The notes: generated by a model from the sequence alone, not told the origin. Shown: positions 22,523 to 31,614, numbered from the stretch's first letter. The stretch is DNA of 64,000 nt from Symsagittifera roscoffensis (GCF_963678635.1 NC_087064.1:41011165-41075164); one strand, 5' to 3'. Numbers and translations are program-made.

Positions 22523-22613
22523 GAGGCGTTCCCGAGGAGCGTAGCGACAAGCAACGCCGGGTTAGCTATCGCCCGCTAAACCAAATGGCCATGCCTTAAT
22601 ACTTCGAAGGACT
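22523..22613. repeat. Right arm of internal GC-rich inverted repeat
   Basis: It pairs with 18977-19067: GGCGTTCCCGAGGAGCGTAG and GCAACGCCG here are complementary to the left arm, as are CCATGCCTTAAT and TTCGAAGG. The two arms enclose about 3.5 kb. Confidence 0.85.
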
Positions 22614-22730
22614 TGATTTGAAACTTTCCGCTGTTCACTTAGACTTGTAGAAAAAGAAAATCTGTTGTTGATAACAATGAATTAAAAAAATGAGTTTATA
22701 AATTTTACAAAAACATCAATAAAATAGTTG

Positions 22731-23149
22731 TTTACAATAACATATGTTTAGCTAATCTTATCAAATCATGATCATTAACTTTGAAACCTATTGGAAATCT
22801 ATTTGTTATTGTAACATGAGCAACATAAATACAATAGAGTCCGCATAACACTGAATCAGCTGGTTGTATTGGTTTTTCATCAGTAGTTGATTTCCCTCGT
22901 GAATTGTTTTCTCATATTCTTGTACACGAGGGGATAATCATATAATCTTTTACCTAGACGATCTGCAAAGAATATCTGTCCCTTAGCTTGAGCAAAAAGC
23001 AACCAGTGGGTTCCAGGTTGATCCGATGGTGACTCATTCATAAAAATGAACGTATTATCGTTTTTCAGCACTGAAGAGCATGGAAAATCTGCCGGAAAAA
23101 TACCTCTAAAGCGATATTTCAAATGTGTACAACGGTTAACAAGTTCCAT
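22731..23149 (-). pseudogene. Adenain-like cysteine protease (Polinton PRO), frameshifted
   Basis: Adenain-type proteases mature capsid proteins. Start taken at ATG 23149 (MELVNRCTHLKYRFRGIFPA), which follows the major capsid stop by about 25 bases. The catalytic His lies in DQPGTHWLLF and the acidic residue probably in FFADRLG. The ORF stops at 22880, but the catalytic Gln and Cys (PIQPADSVLCGLYCIY) are encoded in another frame at about 22810-22860 and that frame runs to a stop at 22731. One frameshift therefore lies near 22880. All four active-site elements are otherwise present. Confidence 0.85.
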
Positions 23150-23174
23150 TATTTGAAGATTATCTATGTCTAGC

Positions 23175-24479
23175 TTAGGTCTTAGGAGTGCTTTTGGCAA
23201 TTTTTCTATCTGAACGCACACAAACTGTTGATGCACGCTTTCCCATAAATAAAAACTCGACGTTATTAGCGAGACCTGCGTCAAATTCGAGTTCGACCAA
23301 AATAGTGCAATTGGTCATTTCAGGATGAATGAAATTGTGTAAAGCCTCCTGAGTAGACGTGAGATCAAAAGCCATAATATAATAATTATCATAATTAGCG
23401 AGACTGATTCCATGACTAGTGTTAAAAACAAAATCAAGAGCCTCAAGCGTATTGTAATAAATTTTTTTAATGTCTGACGTTGAGATGGGAGTTCCGGCAA
23501 TGGGTAGGCCGTTTCTGTACACAATGATCTCATTCAACCCAAACTTCTGGTAATGAAAACTTCGGGTTTGTCCTATAGTACCCAAATATGCTTCGTTTAT
23601 GCTCATTGCTACTATCATTCTTCGAACAGGTTCTTTTGCGAAAAAATCCTCTTGTCGCCAGCTTTGTACTCGTGCAGTTGCGAGAAACATTTTTGGTGTT
23701 ACTTCAATGTAATTGTAATTTGGCGAGTTCTTCAACAAAGTTTTTTCTATTGATGAGAGAACATAGTCAGCCACAGTCATCTTTCTGACATAGAGATTAG
23801 CTTCGATTATTTGAACCTTGTAGTGTTTAGCTGCATCTTCAGATATGACAACAAAATCGTTATTAGAACGTCTACGAGACAATCTTATTGTCACACCGCT
23901 AAGTAGGTGCTTGTCACACGATAAGAAGTCGCAAGCAATTTTACCAAGTAGCTTCAGCTCGTTCGAGGCCGCAACGAGACCTTTACGCTCCGTAACATCC
24001 TCAGCTCTCCTTCCATTACCGTCAAAAGCTGATGGGTTTTCTTCATAATAATAACCTTGACAAGCCAACCATGTTTTCTTGGCATCATTACCGTATGAAA
24101 TTTTGGTCTCAATAAAGCTTTTATGGGCAAAATTAGCGTTGGTAGTTGATATTTTCTCACCATTCAGCGACAGTGTACACTCAGAAAAATAGAAGATGAA
24201 GGATTGTTAACAAAATACGGTGTATCTCTGTTTGCCGCTTCTGTAGCATGTGTTCGAAGCACGGTTCCATTGTTTCGAATAATTCGTGCAGCTATTTCCA
24301 AACGAGTACGTTGAAGGTCGATGAAATTATTTCTGTCGCCGAGTACTTCAAACTCGAGCGTAGGACCATCAGGAGAATTTTTTGGGTGAATGCGTTTTCA
24401 AAAGTGACAAGTAAAGGCGGTTTTTCGATTAAACCAGCGAGATGTGAGTTGCTTCACTCGGGATTAAATTAGAAATCAT
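23175..24479 (-). pseudogene. Major capsid protein (double jelly-roll type), frameshifted
   Basis: This forms the icosahedral shell in Polinton-like viruses. The long open frame 23175-24068 (297 codons) carries blocks I associate with the family: KLLGKIACDFLSCDKHLLSG, GVTIRLSRRRSNNDF, YKVQIIEANLYVRKMTVAD and YIMAFDLTST. An N-terminal segment with SPDGPTLEFEVLGDRNNFI and DLQRTRLEIAARI is in a different frame at about 24190-24400, and a break lies near 24185 (ahead of the NGEKIS block). A second shift near 24430 separates a plausible ATG at 24479. Gene order capsid then protease is usual for these elements. Confidence 0.85.
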
Positions 24480-24596
24480 TTTTAACCCTTGTAAAGAAAT
24501 CGGAGCGCTTCTCTGTGCAGTTCGTTTTCTGGGAATGACGCGTCTTGTTTTTCGTTTCACCACCGTTGTTCTTTTTTTGGATGACTTTTTTGAGGT

Positions 24597-24842
24597 CTAC
24601 TTCCTCCTCCTTTTTTTTTTATTGTTTTTCTGACCGCGCTTTTGAGTGCCTGCTTCGGGCTTTTTCTTTTTGTTGCAACTTTTATCAGTTCTGGAGCTGC
24701 CTGAAGAAGTAGTTCTTTTCTGAGTCAATGGAAGTGCCACTCTTCCCATTCCCAAGGCTAATGCATCGAAGCCACTGCCTCGTTGTCTATAAGGCCCCGA
24801 AAAATGTGGTAGCTTTGCTTGGTTGTGGTAATATGAATCCAT
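24597..24842 (-). CDS. Small basic pX/pVI-like virion protein
   Basis: Start taken at ATG 24842, giving 82 residues. The N-terminal third has aromatic and glycine residues followed by GSGFDALALGMGRVALPL, resembling the Gly-rich amphipathic segment and A-L-P-L motif of adenovirus-type minor core/membrane-active proteins found in Polintons. The remainder is extremely basic (NKKKKPEAGTQKRGQKNNKKK), suited to binding packaged DNA. It lies between major and minor capsid genes and nearly abuts the latter's end. It is intact. Assignment is by composition and position, not by strong homology. Confidence 0.6.
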   Translation of the reverse strand: MDSYYHNQAKLPHFSGPYRQRGSGFDALALGMGRVALPLTQKRTTSSGSSRTDKSCNKKKKPEAGTQKRGQKNNKKKRRRK

Positions 24843-24847
24843 ATTGA

Positions 24848-25722
24848 TCAATTGCTAAACTTTTGAAATTTCAAAGTCAGATAAACTTTTCCCCCTCCAG
24901 CGAAAAGAACAAGTCCTCCAGTTTCTGTGCGCAAGCTCACAGAAAACTTAGAAATACTGTTGACAAAAGTTTTTTGAAATCCAAATTACTAAACACTTTA
25001 CGATGATTTGGTTCAATTGTACATGCGTAACCGTTTTTCACTCGACGATTTGTATCAATGACTCGTAAAAGGGATGCTTTTGTGTCTCCTACTAATTGAT
25101 AATGAATTATGTCCATGTAAATAAACATAAGCTGAGTACCAGCACATACATCAACAGGATAGTCAGCAACAAGATCTTGGGTAGTGAATGTGCTATGTTT
25201 GTAACCTATATGATAACCAGTTCCAACTCTGACGCCTTTGAATCCAAGTAGACTAGGAATTTGCGGGCTTGAAAATGTTATACCTTTACAATAATACAGC
25301 CATAATGAAAGATGTTTGGTTATTGGATCTGTTACGCAATCCAATTTCTCTAATTCTGTCTTTCGACGAATCTCATCCAGTATTTGTTTAATGCTCGTAT
25401 ACTCCCCTTTTGTTAGTTTCGCTGTTTCTCCATGGTAAGGCCTGGAGATCTTGTTTTTCTCAACTTTCATGCTTGCTATAACCCGATCTTTTTTGTAGTA
25501 CACAATGTTGTTGTCAGTTACGTTGTTTTTCTGAGTGGGGTAGGTAATTTCTGTAACTGCTACTCGCCATTCACCTTGTAAACTTACTTCTTCACTCAGG
25601 AGACTTTTAAAATTGGCCAGAGTGTTATCTTTAAAAACGTTCTTTGATTCAAATGAAACTAGGGTAATTGAGAAGGAAGAGGGAACGTTGTGGGTGAAAA
25701 GGCTGGAAGAGCCCTCAGTCAT
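24848..25722 (-). pseudogene. Minor capsid (penton-type, single jelly roll) protein, one frameshift
   Basis: ATG at 25722. The 261-codon frame contains SFSITLVSFESKNVFKDNT and SLQGEWRVAVTEITYP, the membrane-distal strand pattern of Polinton minor capsid/penton proteins, which form the pentons at vertices. At a run of A residues near 24973-24980 the frame ends prematurely; the shifted frame continues with a Gly-rich C-terminus (TETGGLVLFAGGGKVYLTL) to a stop at 24848. A homopolymer indel, real or from sequencing, is the only visible defect. It starts 6 bases after the integrase frame ends. Confidence 0.8.
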
Positions 25723-25728
25723 GATTGC

Positions 25729-26640
25729 CTACGATTTCTCCTTCTCCAGAACGCGAATTAGTTCAGACTCGTAAAATTTTCCCTCAATCGGTTCTCTGTT
25801 AGAATCATTCAAATTGTATGTTGGGGGATTTCGTGTTGGTATGTCAAAAACTTCGAACACTTCATCGGTGAACGATTGTTTGTAACCCTTGCGAAAAGGA
25901 ATGTCTACTTTGGCAAGTCTAACATAATCACCAACATAAAGCTTTGGACGTCGAACTAATTTCAATGACTGTTCTGCTCTGAATGAAATCAGGCGAGGAA
26001 CATCTTTTTTAGTTACTTTGTTTGGTGCAAGATTTGTTACACGATTTGCTCTCGAATTAATTGCATTAACAAAATCTTGCAAATTGTCAACGCATGAGTC
26101 AGTCCATTTATCCTCCAAGTACTTATAAATAAGTTTTTTCAAGGAACGGATATTTCTCTCAGCGAATGCAGACTTGTTCTCGCTCTCTGTGCTATATGTT
26201 TTTTTGCCTTTCTTTTTACATAATGCTTCGAAGGACCCTTTAAACTCTGTGCCCTTGTCCACCCATACTTTTTTCGGTTGCTTTGTCGTTATCATTAGTT
26301 TGAACGCTTCTGCTGTTATAGTAGCATACTTTGATTTCAAGGGTTGCACTCTGAGATAGCGGGACATGCAGTCAACTTCAACGAGCAGATACTTAACATC
26401 ATGGTTGTGCTGGGCCAGTTTATCAACAAAGGCCAGATCTAATGAACAGATTTCGTCGATATCGTAAACTATGACCTTGATTCGCGGCGTTTTTTGGATC
26501 ACAGTTCGATATTTTGTGTAAGCAGGTTCAGTATGGAGGAAGTGTTTAATTTTCTTTCGCAACAAATTAGTTGCTTTTATCAAGTTGTTCACACTACCAA
26601 ATAACGCGGGACCTTTGTCACTGTATTTAGTTTTCAACAA
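25729..26640 (-). CDS. int: Polinton integrase (DDE, retroviral type)
   Basis: Inserts element DNA into the host genome. The 303-codon frame is open to its end. The catalytic triad is visible: Asp in CSLDLAFVDKL, Asp in VWVDKGTEFKGSF, and Glu in NKSAFAERNIRSLK, about 33 residues after the second Asp. The C-terminus shows an SH3/chromodomain-like strand region (YVGDYVRLAKVDIPFRKGY, then NREPIEGKFYESEL). The frame begins at a TTG; no in-frame ATG was found before the catalytic core and the frame stays open upstream, so the true start may involve a lost ATG. Length is normal for the family. Confidence 0.9.
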   Translation of the reverse strand: MLKTKYSDKGPALFGSVNNLIKATNLLRKKIKHFLHTEPAYTKYRTVIQKTPRIKVIVYDIDEICSLDLAFVDKLAQHNHDVKYLLVEVDCMSRYLRVQPLKSKYATITAEAFKLMITTKQPKKVWVDKGTEFKGSFEALCKKKGKKTYSTESENKSAFAERNIRSLKKLIYKYLEDKWTDSCVDNLQDFVNAINSRANRVTNLAPNKVTKKDVPRLISFRAEQSLKLVRRPKLYVGDYVRLAKVDIPFRKGYKQSFTDEVFEVFDIPTRNPPTYNLNDSNREPIEGKFYESELIRVLEKEKS

Positions 26641-26647
26641 TTTTTCT

Positions 26648-26944
26648 TCATTCCTGGTAATTTTCCCATTGTTTTGTTTTCGCCTTCGTCTTTTCTGACG
26701 TTGGAGAATCTGAATTGTTAAAGGGCGTTCCGTACGAGTCAGAGCCTTCTTCTGTTTTTTTCACAATTTTGGTTTCGGGTTTTTCTATTGTCGCTAAGGC
26801 TTTTTCTTTTTTGTTTTTTACTTCTCTTAAGGTTTGGGCTACTTCTTCCCTGCCAAGCGGGGGATGTTGCGCGTGTTCTTGAGGGCCCGGGTTCTCGTTT
26901 TTCTTGAGCGTTAAAAGACGCTGACTGAACTGCGTGCTTGTCAT
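26648..26944 (-). CDS. Unrecognised charged Polinton ORF next to integrase
   Basis: A 98-codon ATG-initiated frame, Lys/Glu/Pro-rich (REEVAQTLREVKNKKEKALA), ending 8 bases before the integrase frame opens. It has no globular domain pattern and probably is disordered. It may be a small virion or regulatory protein; alternatively it is chance coding in a purine-rich stretch. An overlapping frame (26739-26972) is less convincing. Confidence 0.35.
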   Translation of the reverse strand: MTSTQFSQRLLTLKKNENPGPQEHAQHPPLGREEVAQTLREVKNKKEKALATIEKPETKIVKKTEEGSDSYGTPFNNSDSPTSEKTKAKTKQWENYQE

Positions 26945-26968
26945 TACGATTTATTACCAGCTTTTCAT

Positions 26969-27493
26969 TCAAGTTGAGAGCAGTTGAAATGATAATGAAC
27001 GCCGGATTATGTCGTTTTTTGTTGGTTGTTGTATGTCGTATAAAAAAATTGCAGCTTTAAGTCCTGTTGGTACTTTATCCACATATATCACCTCATTGTC
27101 ATGGTTTATGTTTACTCTTTCTGATTTTTTTATGATTTCAAGTATAGTTTTTGCTATAATAAATTTTTTTCCCTCTAAAACTTGTAACTGTCCCAAGATA
27201 CTGTCGTTTTTCTCTTCTAATATTTCATCTTTATCACGTTCGACCTTTAATTCTTCCTTGTCCGTTAACAGTTCAAGCTGTTCTTGTTGGGGCTCAGCAG
27301 CATTTTCCGTAAATGATTCCTTCGTTGCAGTAGTCTCACCAGTTTGAGGAGGTAATTGGGGTCTAAGCAGGTTCAGGTAGGACAATTGAGCGTTTTTATG
27401 TTTAATAGTATTACCGTGAAAAACACGTGCACCATGTGGGTGCTCTTTAACATATAAGTGTTTCGGAATGAGAATGAATTCTTCAGCAGTCAT
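26969..27493 (-). CDS. Conserved-type Polinton accessory protein
   Basis: An ATG at 27493 gives MTAEEFILIPKHLYVKEHP, and an upstream ATG at 27553 is also possible. The middle is Gln/Glu-rich and likely coiled or disordered. The C-terminus (NINHDNEVIYVDKVPTG, then AIFLYDIQQPTK) resembles a short terminal domain seen repeatedly in Polinton proteins encoded between ATPase and integrase, whose function is not established. The frame is intact. The position between packaging ATPase and integrase supports a structural or assembly role, which is inference. Confidence 0.55.
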   Translation of the reverse strand: MTAEEFILIPKHLYVKEHPHGARVFHGNTIKHKNAQLSYLNLLRPQLPPQTGETTATKESFTENAAEPQQEQLELLTDKEELKVERDKDEILEEKNDSILGQLQVLEGKKFIIAKTILEIIKKSERVNINHDNEVIYVDKVPTGLKAAIFLYDIQQPTKNDIIRRSLSFQLLST

Positions 27494-27495
27494 GA

Positions 27496-27708
27496 TTAAG
27501 TTGTGAGGTACTTGAAACAAAAATAAAGTATTTGCCGCAAAAAATGAAAGCATTCTTTACTCAAAATAATCGCACATTTTTTGACAACACTGGTTTTTGG
27601 AGTGATTAAATACTTGTATGCTGTCTCGAATTGTTCGATATTTGCGATTTTAACGGGTACATTTCCATTGACCACATTGAGCAAACATTCACAAATCAGT
27701 GTTATGAT
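27496..27708 (-). CDS. Small unrecognised Polinton protein
   Basis: The open frame from a stop near 27709 encodes about 70 residues, including CLLNVVNGNVPVKIANIEQF and TSVVKKCAIIL. No ATG lies in frame at the start. A short protein of this kind, with an LNVxNGNxP-like motif, is commonly found beside the ATPase in Polintons, but I cannot name its role. It overlaps the upstream start of the neighbouring ORF. Confidence 0.35.
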   Translation of the reverse strand: MITLICECLLNVVNGNVPVKIANIEQFETAYKYLITPKTSVVKKCAIILSKECFHFLRQILYFCFKYLTT

Positions 27709-27748
27709 CTAGCGATTTGAAGTTTTTCTAATTAATCGTCTTAATTGG

Positions 27749-28414
27749 TCAGGTGTCAGTTGTACCATATGCCGCAGAATAGAAATGTTTTTCGTTTTCA
27801 TTTGTGATTGGAGTAGTTTCTGCTGTAGATAAAGGAAAATGAAAAACTGTTGGCCCAGGCCGTATGATATTTGAACAATATCTCGAACAATTTGATGTAC
27901 GGGGGTCCAAGTCGATTAGAAGATGTCCAAAAGAGTATCGGGTAGCTAATTCATAACAACTTCTCAAATATTTTGACACATTCAATTGTCTTCCTGAAAG
28001 ATCTAGTTGCTGAACGTCACGAGGCGATTTGAACAGAATGATATGTGAAGTATTCAAATCAATCGTACGCGACCATCGACTTTGTGGAAACAAGTTATGC
28101 TCAACATATATTACATCTATCCCTCTATGTCTACCCGCTGTCGCTAATCTAACAAATTTCTTGTCCTTATAGATGTCTTCACATGAATCATCGAAAGCTA
28201 GAAGAACATTTTCTAAATTTCTTAAAGATTCGAATCCGTTGAATTTCAAGAACTTCACATTTCCTTCCTGAGAAAACACTTTTTCTGAGAATGCTGGTTG
28301 TATCTGTTTGTAAAGATATAGAACGGTTCCAAACTTAGAGTAAAAAATATTTCCCATCAAAATTTTGAAAATTAACTCAGTTTTTCCGGATCCTGAGGGT
28401 CCCTCTATCGCCAT
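27749..28414 (-). CDS. FtsK/HerA-type genome-packaging ATPase
   Basis: Pumps element DNA into the capsid. Walker A is visible as EGPSGSGKTELIF close to the start and Walker B as NVLLAFDDSCEDIY about 80 residues later, followed by TAGRHRGIDVIYVEHN with the conserved region after Walker B. The first in-frame ATG is at 28414; the frame remains open a few codons upstream without an ATG, while another frame has an ATG near 28456, so a start-proximal indel is possible. About 221 residues is normal for the family. The body is intact. Confidence 0.88.
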   Translation of the reverse strand: MAIEGPSGSGKTELIFKILMGNIFYSKFGTVLYLYKQIQPAFSEKVFSQEGNVKFLKFNGFESLRNLENVLLAFDDSCEDIYKDKKFVRLATAGRHRGIDVIYVEHNLFPQSRWSRTIDLNTSHIILFKSPRDVQQLDLSGRQLNVSKYLRSCYELATRYSFGHLLIDLDPRTSNCSRYCSNIIRPGPTVFHFPLSTAETTPITNENEKHFYSAAYGTTDT

Positions 28415-29011
28415 GAAAACTCTTGTCGAAGTATCAGTCACTCTATTCCTCTATTCATATCCTCGGATTTGGTAATACGTAACCAACCGAGCCGGATAAA
28501 ATCGCAACTTATTTTAGTGACGGAAAGATTAAGAATGCAGAAAGTTAGTAAAATTAGAATTACTACCATTTGCCCAACAAAAACTACTTCAGACCTTGGC
28601 AAAGTTACATTGTTACTAAACTTCCATAATTTTTTTTACTGTTTGTCTCGTTATAAACAAACTCTGTAACTAATGTCGCGTCAGGCTCATCTACTGCTGT
28701 TGCTGTTTCTGACATTTGAGATCTGATTTTTTCTACAGACCGTGGTAGAATTTTTCTCACTGTTAATGAAGCTTGTAAGAAAACAAAAAAATTGAATTAG
28801 TATTATGAACAGTACAAAATTTCAAAAGGTGTGAAGTCTCTATCGTTTATGTCATGCATTTCTATAACAAAGTTTGCTAGGATATTTGCAGTTTTTTCAT
28901 AGTACATTATTTTCTCCACAGTATCCTCTTTCACTATCCTCTTAATCTCATCTGGCAATTCACTGCTGCTCAGATCCATCTGAACTCCCGGTTGACGTTT
29001 GGGTACTAAGA
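28415..29011. other. Polinton intergenic stretch
   Basis: AT-rich with no supported gene. The minus strand near 28700-28780 has a short Ser/Thr/Ala frame that cannot be extended. Confidence 0.45.
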
Positions 29012-29299
29012 CTATCGGGAAGATATACTCCTCGCTTGCTGGCTAACAATTCTGATAAACTTGAATCTCTGGAAGTATACAAATTGATCAATAACTGGAA
29101 AAAATCTACTTAAGTTAGACAACTCTTCTTGGGAAATTATTATTTGCTCCTTCCTCCGAACAATTTGGCCGCTACAATCAATACGCTCGAATCTTGTTAA
29201 TGAAATTTTAATATCACCCTCTGGAGTCATCCACGCACAAAGCATTGAATTTGGCAATAGGTATGTCTCCACTTTCGCTGATCTCTCGCTTTTGTTCAT
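29012..29299 (-). CDS. Possible second PC4-like protein
   Basis: ATG at 29299, 95 codons. The central region GDIKISLTRFERIDCSGQIV followed by RRKEQIIISQEELSNLSRFF has the layout of a PC4/Sub1 fold: strand, turn with Asp/Ser-Gly, basic strand ending in I-x-I/L-S, then a helix with E-E-L-x-x-L. It differs clearly from the PC4-like sequence at 21.5 kb, so it is not a recent duplicate. The frame is intact. If correct it would bind single-stranded DNA during replication or late transcription. Evidence is pattern-based only. Confidence 0.4.
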   Translation of the reverse strand: MNKSERSAKVETYLLPNSMLCAWMTPEGDIKISLTRFERIDCSGQIVRRKEQIIISQEELSNLSRFFPVIDQFVYFQRFKFIRIVSQQARSISSR

Positions 29300-29302
29300 T
29301 TT

Positions 29303-29656
29303 TCAACCAATCATAAAAAACATGCTTTTAATCAGGGCACAATGATTCCTGGAGTTGTAATGAGGTATATGTCTATTGCAACATAGATAATTTTTGAAAA
29401 ATAAGTTTTTAACCTGAGGACAGCCCAAATCATCTAGTTTTTCCACCTTTCGGTCGAAAAACTTGGCCAAAAATTCTGTCTTTTTCTTTTTCTTTGCGTA
29501 AAAAACGGCACCGGGATTTCTCAACACAAAACTCTGAAGTATTTGATTCAGGTTTATGTAAAGGTAATTAACGTTTTCCCAATGGAGACCGTGTGAATAA
29601 TTTGTTAACCAGTTGTAAGCTTTTTGTTCGAGCTTTGGTAGTATATTGAAATTCAC
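29303..29656 (-). CDS. Unrecognised Polinton ORF
   Basis: An open frame of 117 codons that begins at GTG and ends 3 bases before the downstream ORF. It contains a hydrophobic/aromatic N-terminal half (KAYNWLTNYSHGLHWENVNY) and a basic patch AKKKKKTEF, followed by Cys/His residues (NYLCCNRHIPHYNSRNHC) that might coordinate zinc. No family recognised. The upstream frame may continue in 29778-30017 after a frame break. Confidence 0.35.
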   Translation of the reverse strand: MNFNILPKLEQKAYNWLTNYSHGLHWENVNYLYINLNQILQSFVLRNPGAVFYAKKKKKTEFLAKFFDRKVEKLDDLGCPQVKNLFFKNYLCCNRHIPHYNSRNHCALIKSMFFMIG

Positions 29657-29777
29657 TGGAGGTAAAAAAAATGAGTCGGTCGCTGTAGTCTGAAGTTGTC
29701 ATTGCTAATTTTTTTGTAACGAAAGCCTTCCACGTCAAGCACAGCAGATCTCTCGCCTAGCATTCTAGTAAATGATA

Positions 29778-30017
29778 TTATTCTGGTTTTTGCATTTTAA
29801 TGAAAAGGCAGAACGCTATTCCACTCATATATCCCAATAAACTGTTGTTACAGTTCCAGGGCAACATGTAACAGTACGTGGCACCCTGTTGATAAAATTC
29901 GTGTATAAATCCGGCCGCATTGTGCAAAATAGCGTGCAATCGTAAATTTTTGGAATTTTTCAAGTATTTGTCCAAGGAAGAGTTATCAATACCAATCAAG
30001 CCACCATAAGGTCTCAA
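29778..30017 (-). pseudogene. Unrecognised Polinton ORF fragment
   Basis: This 79-codon frame has a distinctly protein-like sequence: RPYGGLIGIDNSSLDKYLKN, RLHAILHNAAGFIHEFYQQG and NNSLLGYMSGIAFC. The LHxAAGFI segment and Gly-rich ends look like an enzyme or fold core, but I cannot assign it. It has no ATG and is probably one part of a larger gene split by indels together with 29303-29656 and 30157-30512. Confidence 0.35.
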
Positions 30018-30156
30018 TTTAATTAAAATGTCTTAGTTAAGGTAATCAGAACTAACAAAAAACAGAGAACATGCAGCTAGGAAATAGTTGCGTCGGTTAT
30101 AATTATCAGGATAAGTTTGTTTCAAAGACGTTTAATTTTCGTGAATTATATTCAAA

Positions 30157-30512
30157 TCAATAGGAGTTACTCTGCTTCTTTTTTGAAATTTTGTGGTTTA
30201 TTTTTTCCAACACCTCTCCAACCTGCTGAAATTCAAGCCAGTGGAAATACAATTGACCTTGCAGATAACATTTAGACTCATTAAGATAACGGTGGTAAAT
30301 ATATAAGTAAGCCACCGGAAGTTTTTTTTTTAATTTGATAGCTTGTTGAAACATGGACGGGTTTTTCTCTCCAAGTCTTTATCAACCCATATTGAGTTAA
30401 AGTCAAACGAATAGTCGATTACGTTTTCATAATCAGCAAGATTCAAATCGCTCACAGTACCATACTTTTGTTTTGTAGAAATGCAACAAGAGATTTGTTG
30501 AATCTCACTCAA
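30157..30512 (-). pseudogene. Unrecognised Polinton ORF fragments near the right end
   Basis: Two overlapping frames (30330-30512 and 30157-30354) read DLNLADYENVIDYSFDFNSI and then, after a shift, KLPVAYLYIYHRYLNESKCY. The overlap with a simple frame switch suggests one gene with a single indel near 30340. No recognisable motif. This is probably the 5' part of the cluster ending at 29012. Confidence 0.35.
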
Positions 30513-31029
30513 ATAAAAATGTTCTTTGAAAATTAACTCGTATTCTTACTTTGAAATTTCCTTTGCCATTTCGAGGAAGACGACGTAACGTTCATTACTA
30601 AATTTGAAAAATGAGTTTTTTTTCTGCGGTTGAAAACACTCTTAATTGTAAATGTTCATTATCAATATCTTCAGTACACCAAGTTCCCTCTAATTTATTT
30701 TTTCTTATTCCAAATTTTGACACATTTATCATTTGGTATATTTTGCCCAGAAACGGCCGCCGCCTTTGGAGAGTAATTTGAATTTACTGCCCTTCCACCA
30801 TAAAATATAGGTCAAGTTAAGGAAATAGTTTACTGCTGCCAACAGTTAAGCTACGCTGCCAAAATCGCCGGCGAATTTTTTTATATACCATAAAAGTCAA
30901 TTCCCCGTTCACTAACAAATTTCAACTATGTTGAAAGTTCACTTGCCGAAACAAATATAACGGTTAATATGATTCATATAATTAACCAGGACCAATAATT
31001 AGGACCCCAAAATTTGGAATTAGAAAGAA
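30513..31029. other. Polinton right-end spacer
   Basis: AT-rich and non-coding as far as can be seen; it leads into the right terminal repeat. It would hold the promoter for the leftward gene cluster. Confidence 0.45.
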
Positions 31030-31250
31030 TTTTGTATCGTGTCCCTTGTTGTTAAGCTAAGCTTACCAAGATCCTAAGTAGGTGGTCTTCTGCTTTTTGG
31101 GTGGAAAGATTCTTTCGTTTACAAAATCCCAGGATGAGGGTCCTCCAAAAAATTAAAGACCTCTTTCCTAGGATTTTGCTGTACGTGAGGACCCCCCCTT
31201 CCCTGAGGAAGGACCCGCCCTTAGGATCCGAGACACCATACAATACTACT
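31030..31250. repeat. Polinton right terminal inverted repeat
   Basis: It starts TTTTGTATCGTGTCCC on the inner side and ends AATACTACT at 31250, followed by CCATGA (31251-31256). Its reverse complement aligns with 13358-13570. Confidence 0.85.
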
Positions 31251-31614
31251 CCATGAATATAAATCGGTTAAAATTGAATTTCCTTGTCAGTGTCCACAAA
31301 AATGAAACCAAATCGGTTATAAAATTACAATTTTTCGAGGCAACAAAATCCTTTTTTCATCAATTTTATTCGATTTTTTTCCACTTTACTGAGATGCGAA
31401 TTTCAATGCACATAAAAACTCTTCTACATTTTAAACTAAAGATGGTTACGTTGGTTACTTGTTCAATTTAACTTCTATTTTTAATTTAGTTTTTAACTTT
31501 GATAATTTTGTTACTTTTTTATGCAGTTCAAAAACTGAATTTTGTTCCCTTCAACAATTTCTTTAAATTTTTATTAACGTTTGGTTCACAGTTTTGGAGT
31601 GTGGTTTCAAATGA

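Larger units (their letters stand above)
13358..31250 (-). mobile_element. Polinton/Maverick virus-like DNA transposon
   Basis: About 17.9 kb with terminal inverted repeats (13358-13570 and 31030-31250) starting AGTAGT, flanked by CCCTGA on the left and CCATGA on the right, a one-mismatch 6-bp target duplication. Inside are hallmark genes of the family: protein-primed type B DNA polymerase, DDE integrase, adenain-like cysteine protease, major and minor capsid proteins and a packaging ATPase. Most genes are on the minus strand; two in the 21.4-22.4 kb block are on the plus strand. Frameshifts and deletions show that it is an old, inactive insertion. Confidence 0.93.

Noticed and set aside
24248-24472. 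74-codon plus-strand ORF
   Set aside because: Complement of the major capsid N-terminal region, which has recognisable motifs on the minus strand.
27009-27347. 112-codon Ser/Phe-rich plus-strand ORF
   Set aside because: Shadow of the accessory protein at 26969-27493.
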